In this document: positions 10,762 to 21,037 of the stretch, piece after piece
How positions within the stretch are numbered: position 1 is the first letter of the stretch
How the letters are laid out: the number at the start of each line of letters is the position of its first letter
DNA from: Sphingorhabdus sp.
GTDB lineage: Bacteria > Pseudomonadota > Alphaproteobacteria > Sphingomonadales > Sphingomonadaceae
Assembly (NCBI RefSeq): GCF_023910635.1
Contig: NZ_JAAVVZ010000006.1
Span: forward strand, 1-64,000
Reading direction: 5' to 3'
Length of the DNA: 64,000 nt
The notes under the pieces: generated by a model
Databases searched by the model: none
What the model was told of the DNA's origin: nothing
The model's input: the letters and a program-made list of their open reading frames with translations, nothing else
Program-made: the position numbers and the translations under genes

Positions 10762-12918
10762 TTATGCGGTCAGCTTCAGACCCGTCCATTTTGCGAGGAA
10801 TGCATAAATGTCCGAATATTCGTCGATCACCTTGTCTGTTGGCTTGCCCGACCCGTGGCCCGCACGGCTTTCGATACGGATGATCTTTGGCTTGCTTCCG
10901 GTCTCTGCGGCTTGCAGCGCAGAGATATATTTGAAGCTGTGCCCCGGCACGACGCGATCATCGGTGTCGGCGGTCGAGACGATGACAGCGGGATATTCGA
11001 CGCCCGATTTGATGTTGTGATAGGGCGAATAAGTCATCTGCATTTTGAAATCGGCTTCCTTGCTGGGATAGCCATAATCGTCGACCCAGTAACGACCGGC
11101 GGTAAACCGGTCAAAGCGAACCATGTCCATGACACCCACGGCGGCATGTCCCGCCGCAAATAGATCGGGCCGCTGGTTCAGCGATGCACCGACCAGCAAG
11201 CCACCATTGGAGCGGCCTTCGATTGCAATCTTGCCCTTGGCCGAAATGCCGCTGGCGATCAGATATTCCGCCGCTGCTGCAAAATCGTCAAAGACATTTT
11301 GCTTGTTCATCAGGCGGCCTGCATCATGCCAGGGCTTGCCATATTCCCCGCCGCCACGAATGTTTGCGAGTGCAAATACGCCGCCAGACTGGAGCCATGC
11401 CATCCGCGTTGCCGAATATGTCGGTGTCTGCGAAATGTTGAACCCGCCATAAGAATATAACAATGTCGGCGCGCCTTGGGACAGGTCAAGGTCCTTCTTA
11501 TGCACGATGAACATCGGAATCTTCGTGCCGTCCTTTGATGGGTAAAATATTTGGGAAACGGAGAAATCTTGCGGGTTGAAGCTCAACTTCGGTTGCGCAA
11601 ATGGTGCCGATGTCCCGCTGTTGCTGTCAAATCGGTAGACGGCGCCCGGCTGATTAAAGCTGGAGAAGCCATAAAATGTTTCCGCGTCGCCTGGTGTGCC
11701 GGAAAAGCCGCTAGCCGTACCAATCGCGTTCAGTTCGATTTCCTGAACAGGCTGCCCTGTAAGGTCCGTCATCAGTGCCATCGATTTGGCGTCCTTGATG
11801 TACGACAAGATCATACGATTGCCAACGATTTGCACCCGCGATAGCGTTTCTGCGCGCTCCGGAATAACGTCGGTAAATACGGGCGTGTTCGCTCCAAGGT
11901 CGACGCGCACAACCTTAAGCTTTGGCGCATCCTTGTTGGTGGTGAACCACAATATGTTGCCCATGCCTTCGATAAGGCCCCAGTCATGATCGAGTCCCTT
12001 GACCAAAGGCTGCGCCTTCCAAGTGGGGTTTTTCCCAAGCGGCATCACGTGCAGCTCATATTTCTCATCCGTGCCCGACGAGGTGGTAATTACCACCCAT
12101 TTGCCGTCATGCGTCACCTGCGCGCTGTGCCCATATTCGGGCTTTTCGGGCGTTGCGTAAATCGCTTTGTCTTCCGACTGTGGGGTGCCAATTTTGTGAA
12201 AATAAACCGTCTGATTGTAATTCAACTGCTGAAACGCCGCGCCTTCTTGTGGTTCTGCGAAACGCGAATAGAGAAATCCTTCATTACCAACCCAGCTGAT
12301 ATTCGTGAATTTGGCCCATTTGATTTCGTCGGCCAGAACTTTGCCAGTCGCGGTATCCAGCACCTTGATTGTGCGCCAGTCGGAACCGCCGTCCTGAATG
12401 GCATAAGCGAGCAGCTTGCCATTTTTCGAGGGCACCCAGTCATCCAGCGCCGTCGCGCCATCCTTTGCCCAGCCATTCGGGTCAAGCAACACGCGGTCAG
12501 CACCCCTGAGGCCTTTGCGCACATATAAAACCGACTGGTTTTGCAACCCGTCATTTTTGTTAAAGAAATAATAGCCACCCGCCTTTTCAGGCAGGCCAAA
12601 GCGTTCATAATCGAACAGCTTCTTCATCCGGTCGGCAAGAATTTTCTTGCCCGGTAAAGTCTCCAGATAAGCGTCGGTGACGGCATTTTGTGATTTTACC
12701 CAATTGGCGACTTCGGCATTGACGCGAACATCATCCTCAAGCCAGCGATAGGGGTCTGCCACCTTTACGCCGAACTGTTCATCAACGACGTTGACGGTCT
12801 TGGTCTTCGGATAGGTCAACTCGGCAGTGACGTCGGCGGTTGCCGCGCCCTTGGCTATAGCCACTGAAGAAATTGGCGTCATCATGACCGCAGCCCCAAG
12901 CAAAAATACACTTCGCAT
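10762..12918 (-). CDS. Secreted prolyl oligopeptidase (S9A)
   Basis: This 718-aa serine peptidase of family S9A cleaves short peptides after proline. An N-terminal signal peptide (MRSVFLLGAAVMMTPISSVAIA) predicts a periplasmic or secreted enzyme. The beta-propeller region starts with DPYRWLEDD. The alpha/beta-hydrolase domain has the nucleophile in GRSNGGLL, the acid in STADTDDRVVPGHSFK and the histidine in RAGHGSGKPTDK. The length matches the family. It is a single gene, likely with its own terminator at 10705-10731. Confidence 0.94.
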   Translation of the reverse strand: MRSVFLLGAAVMMTPISSVAIAKGAATADVTAELTYPKTKTVNVVDEQFGVKVADPYRWLEDDVRVNAEVANWVKSQNAVTDAYLETLPGKKILADRMKKLFDYERFGLPEKAGGYYFFNKNDGLQNQSVLYVRKGLRGADRVLLDPNGWAKDGATALDDWVPSKNGKLLAYAIQDGGSDWRTIKVLDTATGKVLADEIKWAKFTNISWVGNEGFLYSRFAEPQEGAAFQQLNYNQTVYFHKIGTPQSEDKAIYATPEKPEYGHSAQVTHDGKWVVITTSSGTDEKYELHVMPLGKNPTWKAQPLVKGLDHDWGLIEGMGNILWFTTNKDAPKLKVVRVDLGANTPVFTDVIPERAETLSRVQIVGNRMILSYIKDAKSMALMTDLTGQPVQEIELNAIGTASGFSGTPGDAETFYGFSSFNQPGAVYRFDSNSGTSAPFAQPKLSFNPQDFSVSQIFYPSKDGTKIPMFIVHKKDLDLSQGAPTLLYSYGGFNISQTPTYSATRMAWLQSGGVFALANIRGGGEYGKPWHDAGRLMNKQNVFDDFAAAAEYLIASGISAKGKIAIEGRSNGGLLVGASLNQRPDLFAAGHAAVGVMDMVRFDRFTAGRYWVDDYGYPSKEADFKMQMTYSPYHNIKSGVEYPAVIVSTADTDDRVVPGHSFKYISALQAAETGSKPKIIRIESRAGHGSGKPTDKVIDEYSDIYAFLAKWTGLKLTA

Positions 12919-13122
12919 AATTTCATTTCCCCAACTCTCGGATATCGTTTGTTAGAACTATAGCGTCGGGCGATGAACGCCAACCATTTCACGTGTCGTC
13001 CACCAGCTTAAATTGCGTCTTCGTCGAAATCATTCGGTTAGTTGACGTTCTGTCGATACAATCGCGATGGTCAAGCGCGCCACAAACAGCATCCCCCATA
13101 CGACCGCCGAAAGGGACATGTT

Positions 13123-13683
13123 ATGAATATTACCAGCGAACAACCTCAGCGTCGACGTCTGAATCCCTGGCGCGTCATTGGCTGGGGCGGCGCCATTGCG
13201 CTGATCCTTGCGCCGTTGGTCGCGATGCAGTTCACCAACGAAGTCGATTGGGACGAAACCGACTTCATTGTCGCAACGATCATCTTTGGAATCGTCGGCG
13301 GCCTCATCGAACTTGCCGTGCGCTTATCATCCAATTGGTATTTCCGTATCGGGGCGATGTTCGCAGTGCTCGCCGGGTTAATGGTCGTTTGGGCCAATTT
13401 AGCCGTTGGCATGATTGGCAATGAAGACAACCCCGTGAATCTATGGTTCGGCGCTGTTCTGTTTATTGCCATTGTGGGCAGCATCGCCTCCCATTTTCGC
13501 GCCAGCATCTTGGCCCCAGCCATGTTCCTTGCCGGCACATTACAAATCGCCATTGGCACCTTTGCCGGGATATTGGGGACTGATATGCGCGGCGGGAGAT
13601 TTACGATCATCCTCTCGGTGACATGGTTCATCGCAAGCTTGTTATTCTGGTGCGCGCGTCAAAGCCGGAACGCCAAAGCTTAA
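13123..13683 (+). CDS. Hypothetical multi-pass membrane protein
   Basis: This 186-aa protein has five or six hydrophobic helices separated by short loops, and a basic N-terminus (QPQRRRLNPWR) expected to be cytoplasmic. I do not recognise the family. ATG 13123 is chosen because GAAAGGGA lies upstream, and the longer ORF start at 13042 reads through polar non-conserved sequence. It converges with rplQ and shares the terminator at 13693-13724. Confidence 0.72.
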   Translation: MNITSEQPQRRRLNPWRVIGWGGAIALILAPLVAMQFTNEVDWDETDFIVATIIFGIVGGLIELAVRLSSNWYFRIGAMFAVLAGLMVVWANLAVGMIGNEDNPVNLWFGAVLFIAIVGSIASHFRASILAPAMFLAGTLQIAIGTFAGILGTDMRGGRFTIILSVTWFIASLLFWCARQSRNAKA

Positions 13684-13692
13684 ACCAAAGAA

Positions 13693-13724
13693 AAAGGGCG
13701 GCACCCTCTCGGATACCGCCCTTT
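13693..13724 (-). terminator. Rho-independent terminator of the ribosomal superoperon
   Basis: AAAGGGCGG and CCGCCCTTT form a 9-bp stem with a 14-nt loop. On the minus strand the stem is followed by TTCTTT after the final U-rich arm, as expected for the rplQ transcript. The hairpin can also serve the convergent plus-strand gene ending at 13683. Confidence 0.85.
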
Positions 13725-13747
13725 CAAATTTCTACGGTGACGCGAGC

Positions 13748-14161
13748 TTACTCGCTGTCGTCCATCACTTCAACCGGACCGCTGTCTTGGCCCTTGGCAT
13801 CGACATTGCGGTCAACAAGCTCAATAACGCCCATTGGTGCCGCGTCCGAACCACGGAAGCCAGCCTTGATCACGCGGCTGTAACCACCGCTACGGTCGGC
13901 GTAGCGTGTTGCCAGCTCGTCAAACAATTTCACCAACTGCGTGTCGTCCATCAAACGGCTCATCGCGAGGCGACGGTTGGACAGGCCACCCTTTTTCGCA
14001 AGCGTGATCAGCTTTTCGATATAGGGACGCAGTTCCTTCGCCTTTGGCAAAGTCGTCTTGATTTGTTCGTGCTTGATCAGCGACGCTGCCATGTTGCGAA
14101 GCATCGCGGTACGGTGCGACGTGGTACGCTGCAGCTTACGGTGGCCAACTTTATGGCGCAT
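13748..14161 (-). CDS. rplQ: 50S ribosomal protein L17
   Basis: The 137-aa large-subunit protein begins [20 protein letters not shown], the family signature, and ends in a short acidic tail after the conserved [18 protein letters not shown]. It is the last gene of the alpha operon. It is separated from rpoA by a 277-bp gap that contains a GC-rich palindromic repeat, instead of the usual short spacer. Confidence 0.97.
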   Translation of the reverse strand: MRHKVGHRKLQRTTSHRTAMLRNMAASLIKHEQIKTTLPKAKELRPYIEKLITLAKKGGLSNRRLAMSRLMDDTQLVKLFDELATRYADRSGGYSRVIKAGFRGSDAAPMGVIELVDRNVDAKGQDSGPVEVMDDSE

Positions 14162-14280
14162 ATTTCATTCCTTTCTTGCCGACCCTTCCGGGCAGGAAAC
14201 CGGTTCCCACTTTCCTTGAAGGGATCGGTCGTTCGTAGGGGGGCCGTATCAGGTACCCCGATCCTGGCCCGCTTGAGGGG

Positions 14281-14432
14281 GAAGCCTTTGCCCTTTATTG
14301 CCTCGCCCCTTTAGGGGACAGGCAGCGAGACTTGCGCGTGTAGCGCTAGTCGCAGCGGTGTGGGGCGTTGGAGCGCAGCAATACGCCGACAAGCCCCACC
14401 CCAACCCCTCCCCTAAAAGGAAGGGGCTTGAG
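14281..14432. repeat. GC-rich palindromic repeat between rpoA and rplQ
   Basis: Complementary arms GCCCCTTTAGGGG and CCCCTAAAAGGAAGGGGC flank an inner pair GTGTGGGG and CCCCACCCC. The unit resembles the repeat at 673-832. It lies within the alpha operon transcript, so it would be transcribed as a structured spacer. Confidence 0.65.
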
Positions 14433-14438
14433 TAGGAT

Positions 14439-15500
14439 TTAGCCCAAAAGCTCTTGTTCGAGCTTCTTGGCCATTTCTTCGATATTTTCTGGCGGCCATC
14501 CGGGAATGTCCATGCCAAGGCGTAGGCCCATCGATGACAATACTTCCTTAATCTCGTTCAGCGACTTGCGGCCGAAATTAGGTGTGCGCAACATTTCGGC
14601 TTCGCTTTTCTGAACAAGGTCGCCAATGTAGATGATATTGTCGTTCTTGAGGCAGTTTGCGCTGCGCACGGACAGTTCCAACTCATCGACCTTCTTGAGA
14701 AGGTAACGGTTAAGCTGGTTAGCATCGGATTCTTCGGAAGAAGCCGAAGGTGCAGCCATGCCGATCATCGGCGACGACGCGGCCATCGAATCTTCGAAGT
14801 GTACGAACACTTGCAACTGATCCTGAAGGATGCGGGCGGCATAAGCCACAGCGTCTTCTGGCGTTACGGTACCATCGGTTTCAATGGTCAGCGAAAGCTT
14901 GTCATAGTCCAATTCTTGCCCGATGCGGGCGTTGTCGACCTTATACGCAACCTGACGCACCGGTGAATACAGGCTGTCAACCGGGATCAATCCGATTGGT
15001 GCATCTGCGGGACGGTTGGCGACTGCAGGAACATAGCCCTTGCCGCTGTCGGCAGTGATTTCCATGTTCAACGTGGCGCCATCATCCAAATGGCAGATGA
15101 TGAGGTCAGGGTTCATCACTTGGATGTCGCCCGATACCGCAATATCGCCAGCGGTTACAGCGCCAGGGCCAGTGGCCGAAAGCTGAAGACGCTTGGGGCC
15201 TTCGCCTTCCATCTTCAACGCGACCTGTTTGATATTCAAAACAATGTCCGTGACATCTTCGCGCACGCCAGCAAGCGACGAGAATTCGTGCAAAACATTC
15301 TCGATCTTGATCGACGTGATCGCTGCGCCCTGCAACGATGAAAGCAATACGCGACGCAGCGCGTTGCCGAGCGTCAAGCCAAAGCCACGCTCAAGCGGCT
15401 CAGCAACAAATACGGCCTTACGCTTCGCATCGCTACCTGACTTGAGTTCAAGTGCGTTGGGCTTTTTCAGTTCCTGCCAGTTCTTGATATTGACGGACAT
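14439..15500 (-). CDS. rpoA: RNA polymerase subunit alpha
   Basis: This 353-aa protein has both the N-terminal dimerisation domain ([17 protein letters not shown], the core-assembly motif) and the C-terminal DNA- and activator-binding domain ([35 protein letters not shown]). The listed ORF extends 45 codons upstream, but the family start [14 protein letters not shown] at 15500 is clear. It follows rpsK in the alpha operon. Confidence 0.97.
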   Translation of the reverse strand: MSVNIKNWQELKKPNALELKSGSDAKRKAVFVAEPLERGFGLTLGNALRRVLLSSLQGAAITSIKIENVLHEFSSLAGVREDVTDIVLNIKQVALKMEGEGPKRLQLSATGPGAVTAGDIAVSGDIQVMNPDLIICHLDDGATLNMEITADSGKGYVPAVANRPADAPIGLIPVDSLYSPVRQVAYKVDNARIGQELDYDKLSLTIETDGTVTPEDAVAYAARILQDQLQVFVHFEDSMAASSPMIGMAAPSASSEESDANQLNRYLLKKVDELELSVRSANCLKNDNIIYIGDLVQKSEAEMLRTPNFGRKSLNEIKEVLSSMGLRLGMDIPGWPPENIEEMAKKLEQELLG

Positions 15501-15600
15501 GGATTTCCCCTTGGGTTTTGCAAAACCGGCAGTTTGGTGCACCGTGCCGGGTCGCGGGTAAAAGAAGGAACGACTGAACAGCCGCCCCTGAAACGAATAC

Positions 15601-15990
15601 TTAGACGCGCCGACGCTTGGAAGGACGAACGCCATTGTGCGGGATCGATGTCACGTCGCGAATCGAGGTGATGGTGAAACCCACCGCCTGCAAAGCGCGC
15701 AGCGCGGATTCACGACCCGAACCCGGCCCCTTCACTTCGACTTCCAACGTGCGAACGCCATGTTCAGCAGCTTTCTTGCCGGCATCTTCTGCGGCAACCT
15801 GCGCTGCGTAAGGGGTCGACTTGCGGCTGCCCTTGAAACCCATGGTCCCTGCCGAAGACCAGCTGATCGCGTTGCCTTGGGCATCGGTGATCGTGATCAT
15901 CGTGTTGTTAAAGCTGGCATTGACGTGCGCGACGCCTGCCGAGATATTTTTGCGCTCCCGCTTTTTAATGCGCTGTGGTTCGCGTGCCAT
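15601..15990 (-). CDS. rpsK: 30S ribosomal protein S11
   Basis: The 129-aa platform protein contains the conserved [19 protein letters not shown] and the C-terminal [16 protein letters not shown]. It lies between rpsM and rpoA in the alpha operon order, on the minus strand. Confidence 0.98.
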   Translation of the reverse strand: MAREPQRIKKRERKNISAGVAHVNASFNNTMITITDAQGNAISWSSAGTMGFKGSRKSTPYAAQVAAEDAGKKAAEHGVRTLEVEVKGPGSGRESALRALQAVGFTITSIRDVTSIPHNGVRPSKRRRV

Positions 15991-16064
15991 ATTGAAATCC
16001 TAATCTTACAAAAACCGTTGTGTGCCTCCGGCGGAGAAATAAAATTCAGTCCCCCGGACTGTTT

Positions 16065-16433
16065 TTATTTCTTCTTGCCCGCGATTGCCTTGGACTTGCC
16101 CTTACGGGTGCGCGCATTGGTATGCGTGCGCTGACCACGGACGGGAAGGCCCTTACGATGGCGAAGGCCACGGTAGCAGGCGAGATCCATCAAACGCTTG
16201 ATGTTCATCGATGTGTTACGGCGAAGATCGCCTTCTACGGTGTAGCCCGCATCGATAGTTTCGCGGATTTGCAGAACTTCGGCATCCGAAAGATCCTGCA
16301 CACGACGGCTATGATCAATTCCCAGCTTAGTCGCGATTTCGACGGCTTTGGTGCGGCCGATACCGTGAATGTAGGTAAGCGCAATGATCACGCGCTTGTT
16401 GGTTGGAATGTTAACTCCGGCAATACGTGCCAA
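16065..16433 (-). CDS. rpsM: 30S ribosomal protein S13
   Basis: The 122-aa head protein starts [20 protein letters not shown] and contains the [19 protein letters not shown] tail that contacts tRNA in the P site. It is first in the alpha operon segment here, preceded by a terminator hairpin and the rimK unit. It must therefore have its own promoter or depend on read-through. Confidence 0.98.
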   Translation of the reverse strand: MARIAGVNIPTNKRVIIALTYIHGIGRTKAVEIATKLGIDHSRRVQDLSDAEVLQIRETIDAGYTVEGDLRRNTSMNIKRLMDLACYRGLRHRKGLPVRGQRTHTNARTRKGKSKAIAGKKK

Positions 16434-16509
16434 TTTATTTACTCCTGCTCCACAGGTGCCCCCGAAAGGACAAACCCTATCTCAACGCTGATGATATCCC
16501 GAAACGCAC

Positions 16510-16543
16510 AAAACCAGCCGACGCATAAATGCGCTGCTGGCTG
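16510..16543 (-). terminator. Terminator hairpin between rimK and rpsM
   Basis: On the minus strand, AGCCAGCAGCGCAT pairs with ATGCGTCGGCTGGT (one bulge), followed by TTTTG. It lies about 70 bp past the rimK stop. It would end the SRPBCC-rimB-rimK transcript before rpsM, marking the three genes as a partly separate unit. Confidence 0.65.
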
Positions 16544-16609
16544 TACCAGAGGTTCGGAATTAGCCGCGCCTTACGGTGAGTCGCGCCGACTGTCAAGGCC
16601 AGAGGCGCG

Positions 16610-17515
16610 CTATCCCTTGCCTTTGGTCTTGGTTTTGCCATCGCTGGCATTTTCTTCGATGAACTCGATGATCTTGCCTGCAATATCCTTACCACTGGCC
16701 TTTTCAATGCCCTCGAGTCCCGGCGAGCTGTTTACTTCCATGATAACCGGGCCGTGATTGGATCGGAGCATATCGACGCCTGCGACATTCAGGCCCATTG
16801 CCCGCGCGGCGCGGACGGCGGTTGACCGCTCCTCAGGCGTAATCTTGATTGATGAAGCGGTACCGCCGCGATGCAGGTTTGACCGAAAATCGCCCTCGGC
16901 GCCCTGACGCTGCATGGAAGCGACGACCTTGTTGCCAATCACAAAGCAACGGATGTCGGTGGCATTGGCCTCTTTGATAAATTCCTGAACCAGGATGTTA
17001 ACATTTGCACCGCGAAACGCCTCGATAACCGACCGCGCCGATTTCTCGGTTTCGCCCAAGACCACGCCAATGCCTTGCGTGCCTTCAAGCAATTTTATGA
17101 CGACGGGCGCACCGCCCACCATCTGGATCACTTCGTCGGTCTGGCGCGGGTCATGGGCAAAGGCGGTCACAGGCAGGCCAAGCCCCTTGCGCGCCAAAAT
17201 CTGTAATGACCGCAATTTGTCCCGCGAACGGCCAATGGCAACACTTTCATTCAGCGACCACACATTCATCATTTCGAACTGGCGCAAAACGGCAAGTCCA
17301 TAAAAGGTAATGGACGCGCCGATACGCGGGATGACCGCGTCATATTTGCCAAGTTTTGCGCCCTGATAATAAGCTTCGGGCCGATGTGAGGTGATATTCA
17401 TCGTCACCCGTAAGGTGTTTAAGATGTCGATCTCGTGGCCGCGCGCTTGCGCCGCTTCAACAAGACGTTGGTGGGAATACAGATTGGCATTTCTTGCCAG
17501 CATTGCGATTTTCAT
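16610..17515 (-). CDS. rimK: RimK: S6-glutamate ligase (ATP-grasp)
   Basis: This 301-aa ATP-grasp enzyme is predicted to add glutamates to the C-terminus of ribosomal protein S6. The N-terminal [18 protein letters not shown] and the ATP-grasp elements [31 protein letters not shown] and the metal-binding [15 protein letters not shown] match the family and its length. The ATG overlaps the stop of the preceding RimB-like gene as ATGA, so the two are translationally coupled. Its position next to adk, secY and the alpha operon is not the standard layout of this cluster. Confidence 0.92.
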   Translation of the reverse strand: MKIAMLARNANLYSHQRLVEAAQARGHEIDILNTLRVTMNITSHRPEAYYQGAKLGKYDAVIPRIGASITFYGLAVLRQFEMMNVWSLNESVAIGRSRDKLRSLQILARKGLGLPVTAFAHDPRQTDEVIQMVGGAPVVIKLLEGTQGIGVVLGETEKSARSVIEAFRGANVNILVQEFIKEANATDIRCFVIGNKVVASMQRQGAEGDFRSNLHRGGTASSIKITPEERSTAVRAARAMGLNVAGVDMLRSNHGPVIMEVNSSPGLEGIEKASGKDIAGKIIEFIEENASDGKTKTKGKG

Positions 17516-17988
17516 GTGCCTATGCTTCCTTCATTGGCGGGTTTTCCCAACACCCACCGCCGCCCGCTGTTCACGAGAAAGCCGCGCCTTAACGCCCGCC
17601 GACCAATTAGCAAGGGAAAGGCCATTGATCGTCGGTTCGCCAAGGTGAGCTGCCCGTTCCAGCACAGTTTACCAAAACAAAATTGCGCGGAGATGACATA
17701 GCGGTCTTGTCGTTCACCGTTGGATGACCGCACCATGCGGCGGTCAATAACGGGGGCTTCATACCGCTGGGGTTTTTCACCCGCATTCAGCCGGAACCAG
17801 AATTCGACATAAGGTTTGCCGTCGCGCAAAATGGGCTTAATCCGCGTTGCGTGAATCGAAGATGTCGCAGCACCGGTGTCCATTTTAGCATGCACTTGTG
17901 ACAGGCCAAGACTTGGCACATCAACCATCTCGCACCAGCCTATTTCGATTTTGTTGCCGGATTTCGGACTACGTCCCCCCGTCCGCAA
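17512..17988 (-). CDS. rimB: RimB-like retropepsin-type protease (RimK-associated)
   Basis: This 158-aa protein belongs to the family often annotated as ATP-dependent zinc protease or RimK/LysX-associated aspartic protease. The [12 protein letters not shown] motif gives the DTGA active-site signature of retropepsin-like folds. In Pseudomonas the rimA-rimB-rimK genes act together on S6 glutamylation; here rimA is not seen. The start is a TTG directly after the preceding stop codon, with GGGGA just upstream. An ATG 20 codons later is possible, but the family region begins before it. Confidence 0.82.
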   Translation of the reverse strand: MRTGGRSPKSGNKIEIGWCEMVDVPSLGLSQVHAKMDTGAATSSIHATRIKPILRDGKPYVEFWFRLNAGEKPQRYEAPVIDRRMVRSSNGERQDRYVISAQFCFGKLCWNGQLTLANRRSMAFPLLIGRRALRRGFLVNSGRRWVLGKPANEGSIGT

Positions 17989-18687
17989 TTAACTTTTCCC
18001 CGTTTGAGGCGACTCACTTGCGGAGACATCTTCGTCAGGCTTCGCAGTGCTGACTTCAGACGCTTCGTCAGAGGCTGCCTCCTCAATCGTCTCAATATCG
18101 AGCTTGAAGCTATCTACCTTTGGTATTTCCGTCCCTGCGGGAGCGAAGGGCAACAGCATGTTTTTAAACTGCTCGCCCAGCACCTTATCAACAGCAGGTG
18201 CGATTTCCGATACTTTGTAGCGCATGTAACCACCCACGACATAGGAAAAGCTAACGCGCGTAGCCGCATTGTCCTTAGCAGGCTCCATAGCAACGGTGAG
18301 CGTACCAATCACAGCCTCCGACTGCAGCGGACCGAGCGCGCCTTGCATGCGCAATACTTTGCCCGGCTGCACAAATATAACACGCATATGCTCGACGCTA
18401 CCGACGGTCTTTAACTTGCCATTTTCGTCGGCCTCCTGAAACAGCTCGCAAAAACAACCATTAGCTTGTGCATCAATATAAAAACCCGCACTTGACCCCG
18501 ACCAGCTATGCGCCTTGTTCCAATAGTCCTTCGGTGAAAGGAGGCGTTTCCAGATTTCCGCAGGCGTCGCGTTCACGGTCGCAATATGAACCGAGTTAAA
18601 GCCCGTATCTGACGCAGCTTTAACGTCAGCGAAGGCTGGAGAGGACATTGCCGCGAGAAGGGCGGCGGGAAAGAGAACGCTTTTCAT
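17989..18687 (-). CDS. Exported SRPBCC-fold protein
   Basis: This 232-aa protein begins with a signal peptide (MKSVLFPAALLAAMSSPAFA) and continues with a START/SRPBCC-like ligand-binding fold (NATPAEIWKRLLSPKDYWNK). The last 50 residues are Ser/Glu/Asp-rich and disordered. It is expected in the periplasm. The ligand is unknown. The stop abuts the RimB-like start codon, so the two are coupled in one transcript. That pairs an exported protein with two cytoplasmic ribosome-modifying enzymes, and the reason is not evident. Confidence 0.78.
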   Translation of the reverse strand: MKSVLFPAALLAAMSSPAFADVKAASDTGFNSVHIATVNATPAEIWKRLLSPKDYWNKAHSWSGSSAGFYIDAQANGCFCELFQEADENGKLKTVGSVEHMRVIFVQPGKVLRMQGALGPLQSEAVIGTLTVAMEPAKDNAATRVSFSYVVGGYMRYKVSEIAPAVDKVLGEQFKNMLLPFAPAGTEIPKVDSFKLDIETIEEAASDEASEVSTAKPDEDVSASESPQTGKS

Positions 18688-18807
18688 GCGAAAGGTCTAG
18701 CCCCGATTCTATGGAAATAAAAGTCTCGTTCATTTTGGGTATAATTGCCAATTCCGACTGTACTGCGTGAACGCCCGGGGGCCCTGCTGACACAGAGATG
18801 ACGGGGG

Positions 18808-19452
18808 TCAGTCGATAATAGCGTCGATGGCGTCGGTCACGTCCTCAATCGATGCCATGCCATCAACCCGACTGACCAGGCCACGTGCGTCGTACAGAGG
18901 TAAAATCGGTTCGGTCTTTGCACGATATTCCGCCATGCGGGTCCGCACTGTTTCCTCATTGTCATCTGGACGGCGCTTGAATTCATGCGCACCGCATTTG
19001 TCGCAGGTGCCCGCAACGACCGGTTGCTTGAAAACGTCATGATAGCCATCGCCACAATTCGCGCAGGTGTAGCGGCCAACCACGCGTTCAACCAACGCAT
19101 CTTCGTCAACGACGAGTTCAACAACATGGTCAAGCGTCCGGTTGCGCGCCGAAAGCAAACCATCCAATAACGCTACTTGCGGCGCAGTGCGCGGATATCC
19201 GTCGAAGATGAGGCCCTTATCGGCGGGAATGGCGTCCATATGTTCGCCAAGGATTTCCGCCATCAACTCGTCGGGAAACAATTTCCCGGCCTTCATAATT
19301 TCATCCGCCATTTTGCCGACATCCGAACCAGCCTTAACCGCCGCACGCAGGATGTCGCCCGTCGACAATTGGACCATGCCATATTTCTCTACAAGAAAGG
19401 CAGCCTGTGTGCCCTTACCTGCGCCAGGAGGCCCCAAAAGGATGATATTCAT
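18808..19452 (-). CDS. adk: Adenylate kinase (zinc-binding lid)
   Basis: This 214-aa enzyme converts ATP plus AMP to two ADP. The Walker A is GPPGAGKGTQA and the AMP-binding region contains STGDILRAA and FDGYPRT. The lid has two CxxC pairs (CANC and CDKC), so it should bind zinc, a variant common in this group. The ORF extends 11 codons upstream, but MNIILLGPPG at 19452 is the family start. It follows secY by 36 bp. Confidence 0.97.
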   Translation of the reverse strand: MNIILLGPPGAGKGTQAAFLVEKYGMVQLSTGDILRAAVKAGSDVGKMADEIMKAGKLFPDELMAEILGEHMDAIPADKGLIFDGYPRTAPQVALLDGLLSARNRTLDHVVELVVDEDALVERVVGRYTCANCGDGYHDVFKQPVVAGTCDKCGAHEFKRRPDDNEETVRTRMAEYRAKTEPILPLYDARGLVSRVDGMASIEDVTDAIDAIID

Positions 19453-19488
19453 GAAACGTTTCCCCGATTCGTTTCGATGTCGCACCGT

Positions 19489-20865
19489 TTAGCGGGCGCG
19501 TCCACCCTTCAGCTTCGCCTTTTTCAGCAGGTCACCATATTGATGCGCGAGCAAATGGCTCTGTATCTGCGAGATCGTGTCGATGGTGACATTCACCAGA
19601 ATAAGAAGACTGGTTCCGCCAATGGCAAAGAATTGCTGCTGCCCCGTCTGTGCCATCACATAATCCGGCAGCAAACAAACCAATGTCAGATAGGCTGCGC
19701 CAAGCACCGTGATACGCGTGAGCACATAATCCAGATAAGATTCGGTGTTTTTACCAGGGCGGATACCGGGGATGAAGCCACCGGCCTTTTTAAGATTCTC
19801 CGACGTCTCTTCCGGATTGAACACCACCGCAGTGTAGAAAAAACAGAAGAAGATGATGCCAAGGCCATATAGCAGCAGATAGACAGGTTGCCCATGGGCC
19901 AGATATTGGTTCAGCGAAATCACGAAGTCACCCATGGCGCTTTCGCCCGCAACCTTGTTACCCCCCAATTGCGTGATCGTAATCGGCAAGAGCAGCAGCG
20001 ACGAAGCGAAGATGGGCGGAATAACGCCGGCTGTATTGATTTTCAAAGGAAGGTGGCTGCGGTCCGCCTGCATCATACCGCGCTGCGTTGCGCGCTTGGG
20101 ATATTGAATAAGTACCCGGCGTTGGCCACGCTCCATGAAGCAGATCAACAGCGTCAGGCTTACGAACATCGCGAGGAACCCGACAATGATGAACCCGCTG
20201 ATCGATCCTGTACGGCCGCCTTCCAGCAATTGCGCAAACAAACGCGGCATTTGCGCGACGATACCCGCCATGATGATGAGCGAAATGCCGTTCCCAATAC
20301 CCCGCGACGTGATTTGTTCACCCAGCCACATGAGGAACATAGTGCCGCCGATAAGGCTGATGGTTGCGACAATGCGGAACATCAGGCCGGGTTCGACCAC
20401 GGCGCCAATGCCATTGGCGGCCGCAAGGCTTTCGAGACCGGCGGCAAGGAAATAGCCCTGCACCGCGGTCAGGAACACTGTGCCATAACGCGTATATTGG
20501 TTCAGCTTCTTGCGCCCGCTCTCGCCTTCTTTCTTGATTGCGGCAAGCGTCGGCGACAATGATGCCGCAAGCTGCACCACAATCGAAGCGGTGATATAAG
20601 GCATAACGCCAAGCGCGATGAGGCTCATCCGCTCAAGGCTACCGCCTGAGAAGGTGTTGAAAATGTCGAGAACGCCACCAGCGGCATTATTGGCATATAA
20701 AGCCGCTTGGGCGACAGGATCGACGCCAGGCAATGGCACGAAGCTTAATAAACGGAATATGATGAGCGCGCCTATGGTAAACCAAATGCGGTTCTTCAGC
20801 TCTGTTGCCTGCCCGAACTTCGATAGATTGAGGTTCGAGGCCATTTGGTCGGCCCTAGATGCCAT
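19489..20865 (-). CDS. secY: Protein translocase subunit SecY
   Basis: This 458-aa channel subunit of the Sec translocon has ten membrane helices, with family motifs in PLPGVDP (first loop), the plug region following and the C-terminal GTSLLILVNVTIDTISQI. The ORF track starts 22 codons upstream, but MASRADQMASNLN at 20865 is preceded by AAGGAA and is the usual beginning. It follows rplO in the spc operon, with a stable hairpin in the 170-bp gap. Confidence 0.96.
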   Translation of the reverse strand: MASRADQMASNLNLSKFGQATELKNRIWFTIGALIIFRLLSFVPLPGVDPVAQAALYANNAAGGVLDIFNTFSGGSLERMSLIALGVMPYITASIVVQLAASLSPTLAAIKKEGESGRKKLNQYTRYGTVFLTAVQGYFLAAGLESLAAANGIGAVVEPGLMFRIVATISLIGGTMFLMWLGEQITSRGIGNGISLIIMAGIVAQMPRLFAQLLEGGRTGSISGFIIVGFLAMFVSLTLLICFMERGQRRVLIQYPKRATQRGMMQADRSHLPLKINTAGVIPPIFASSLLLLPITITQLGGNKVAGESAMGDFVISLNQYLAHGQPVYLLLYGLGIIFFCFFYTAVVFNPEETSENLKKAGGFIPGIRPGKNTESYLDYVLTRITVLGAAYLTLVCLLPDYVMAQTGQQQFFAIGGTSLLILVNVTIDTISQIQSHLLAHQYGDLLKKAKLKGGRAR

Positions 20866-20969
20866 GATATTCGTTCCTTGGTTCCGGATTGACGCCGAAC
20901 GCAATTTGCGTGCGCATCGGCTTAATCCCAAATATTACGCCTGACTGTATCCGGACGGCCCCCAGAAAT

Positions 20970-21012
20970 GTCAAACCCCGCCTGCCCATATCGGGAAGCG
21001 GGGCTGGCATGA
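20970..21012 (-). promoter_or_regulatory. Hairpin between rplO and secY
   Basis: CCCCGC and GCGGGG form the core of a hairpin bounded by TGTCA and TGACA. It lies in the rplO-secY gap. It may attenuate expression of secY-adk relative to the ribosomal genes or be a palindromic repeat. No U-run follows. Confidence 0.4.
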
Positions 21013-21037
21013 CAAGAGCGAAGTCGTCGCCTTAGTC

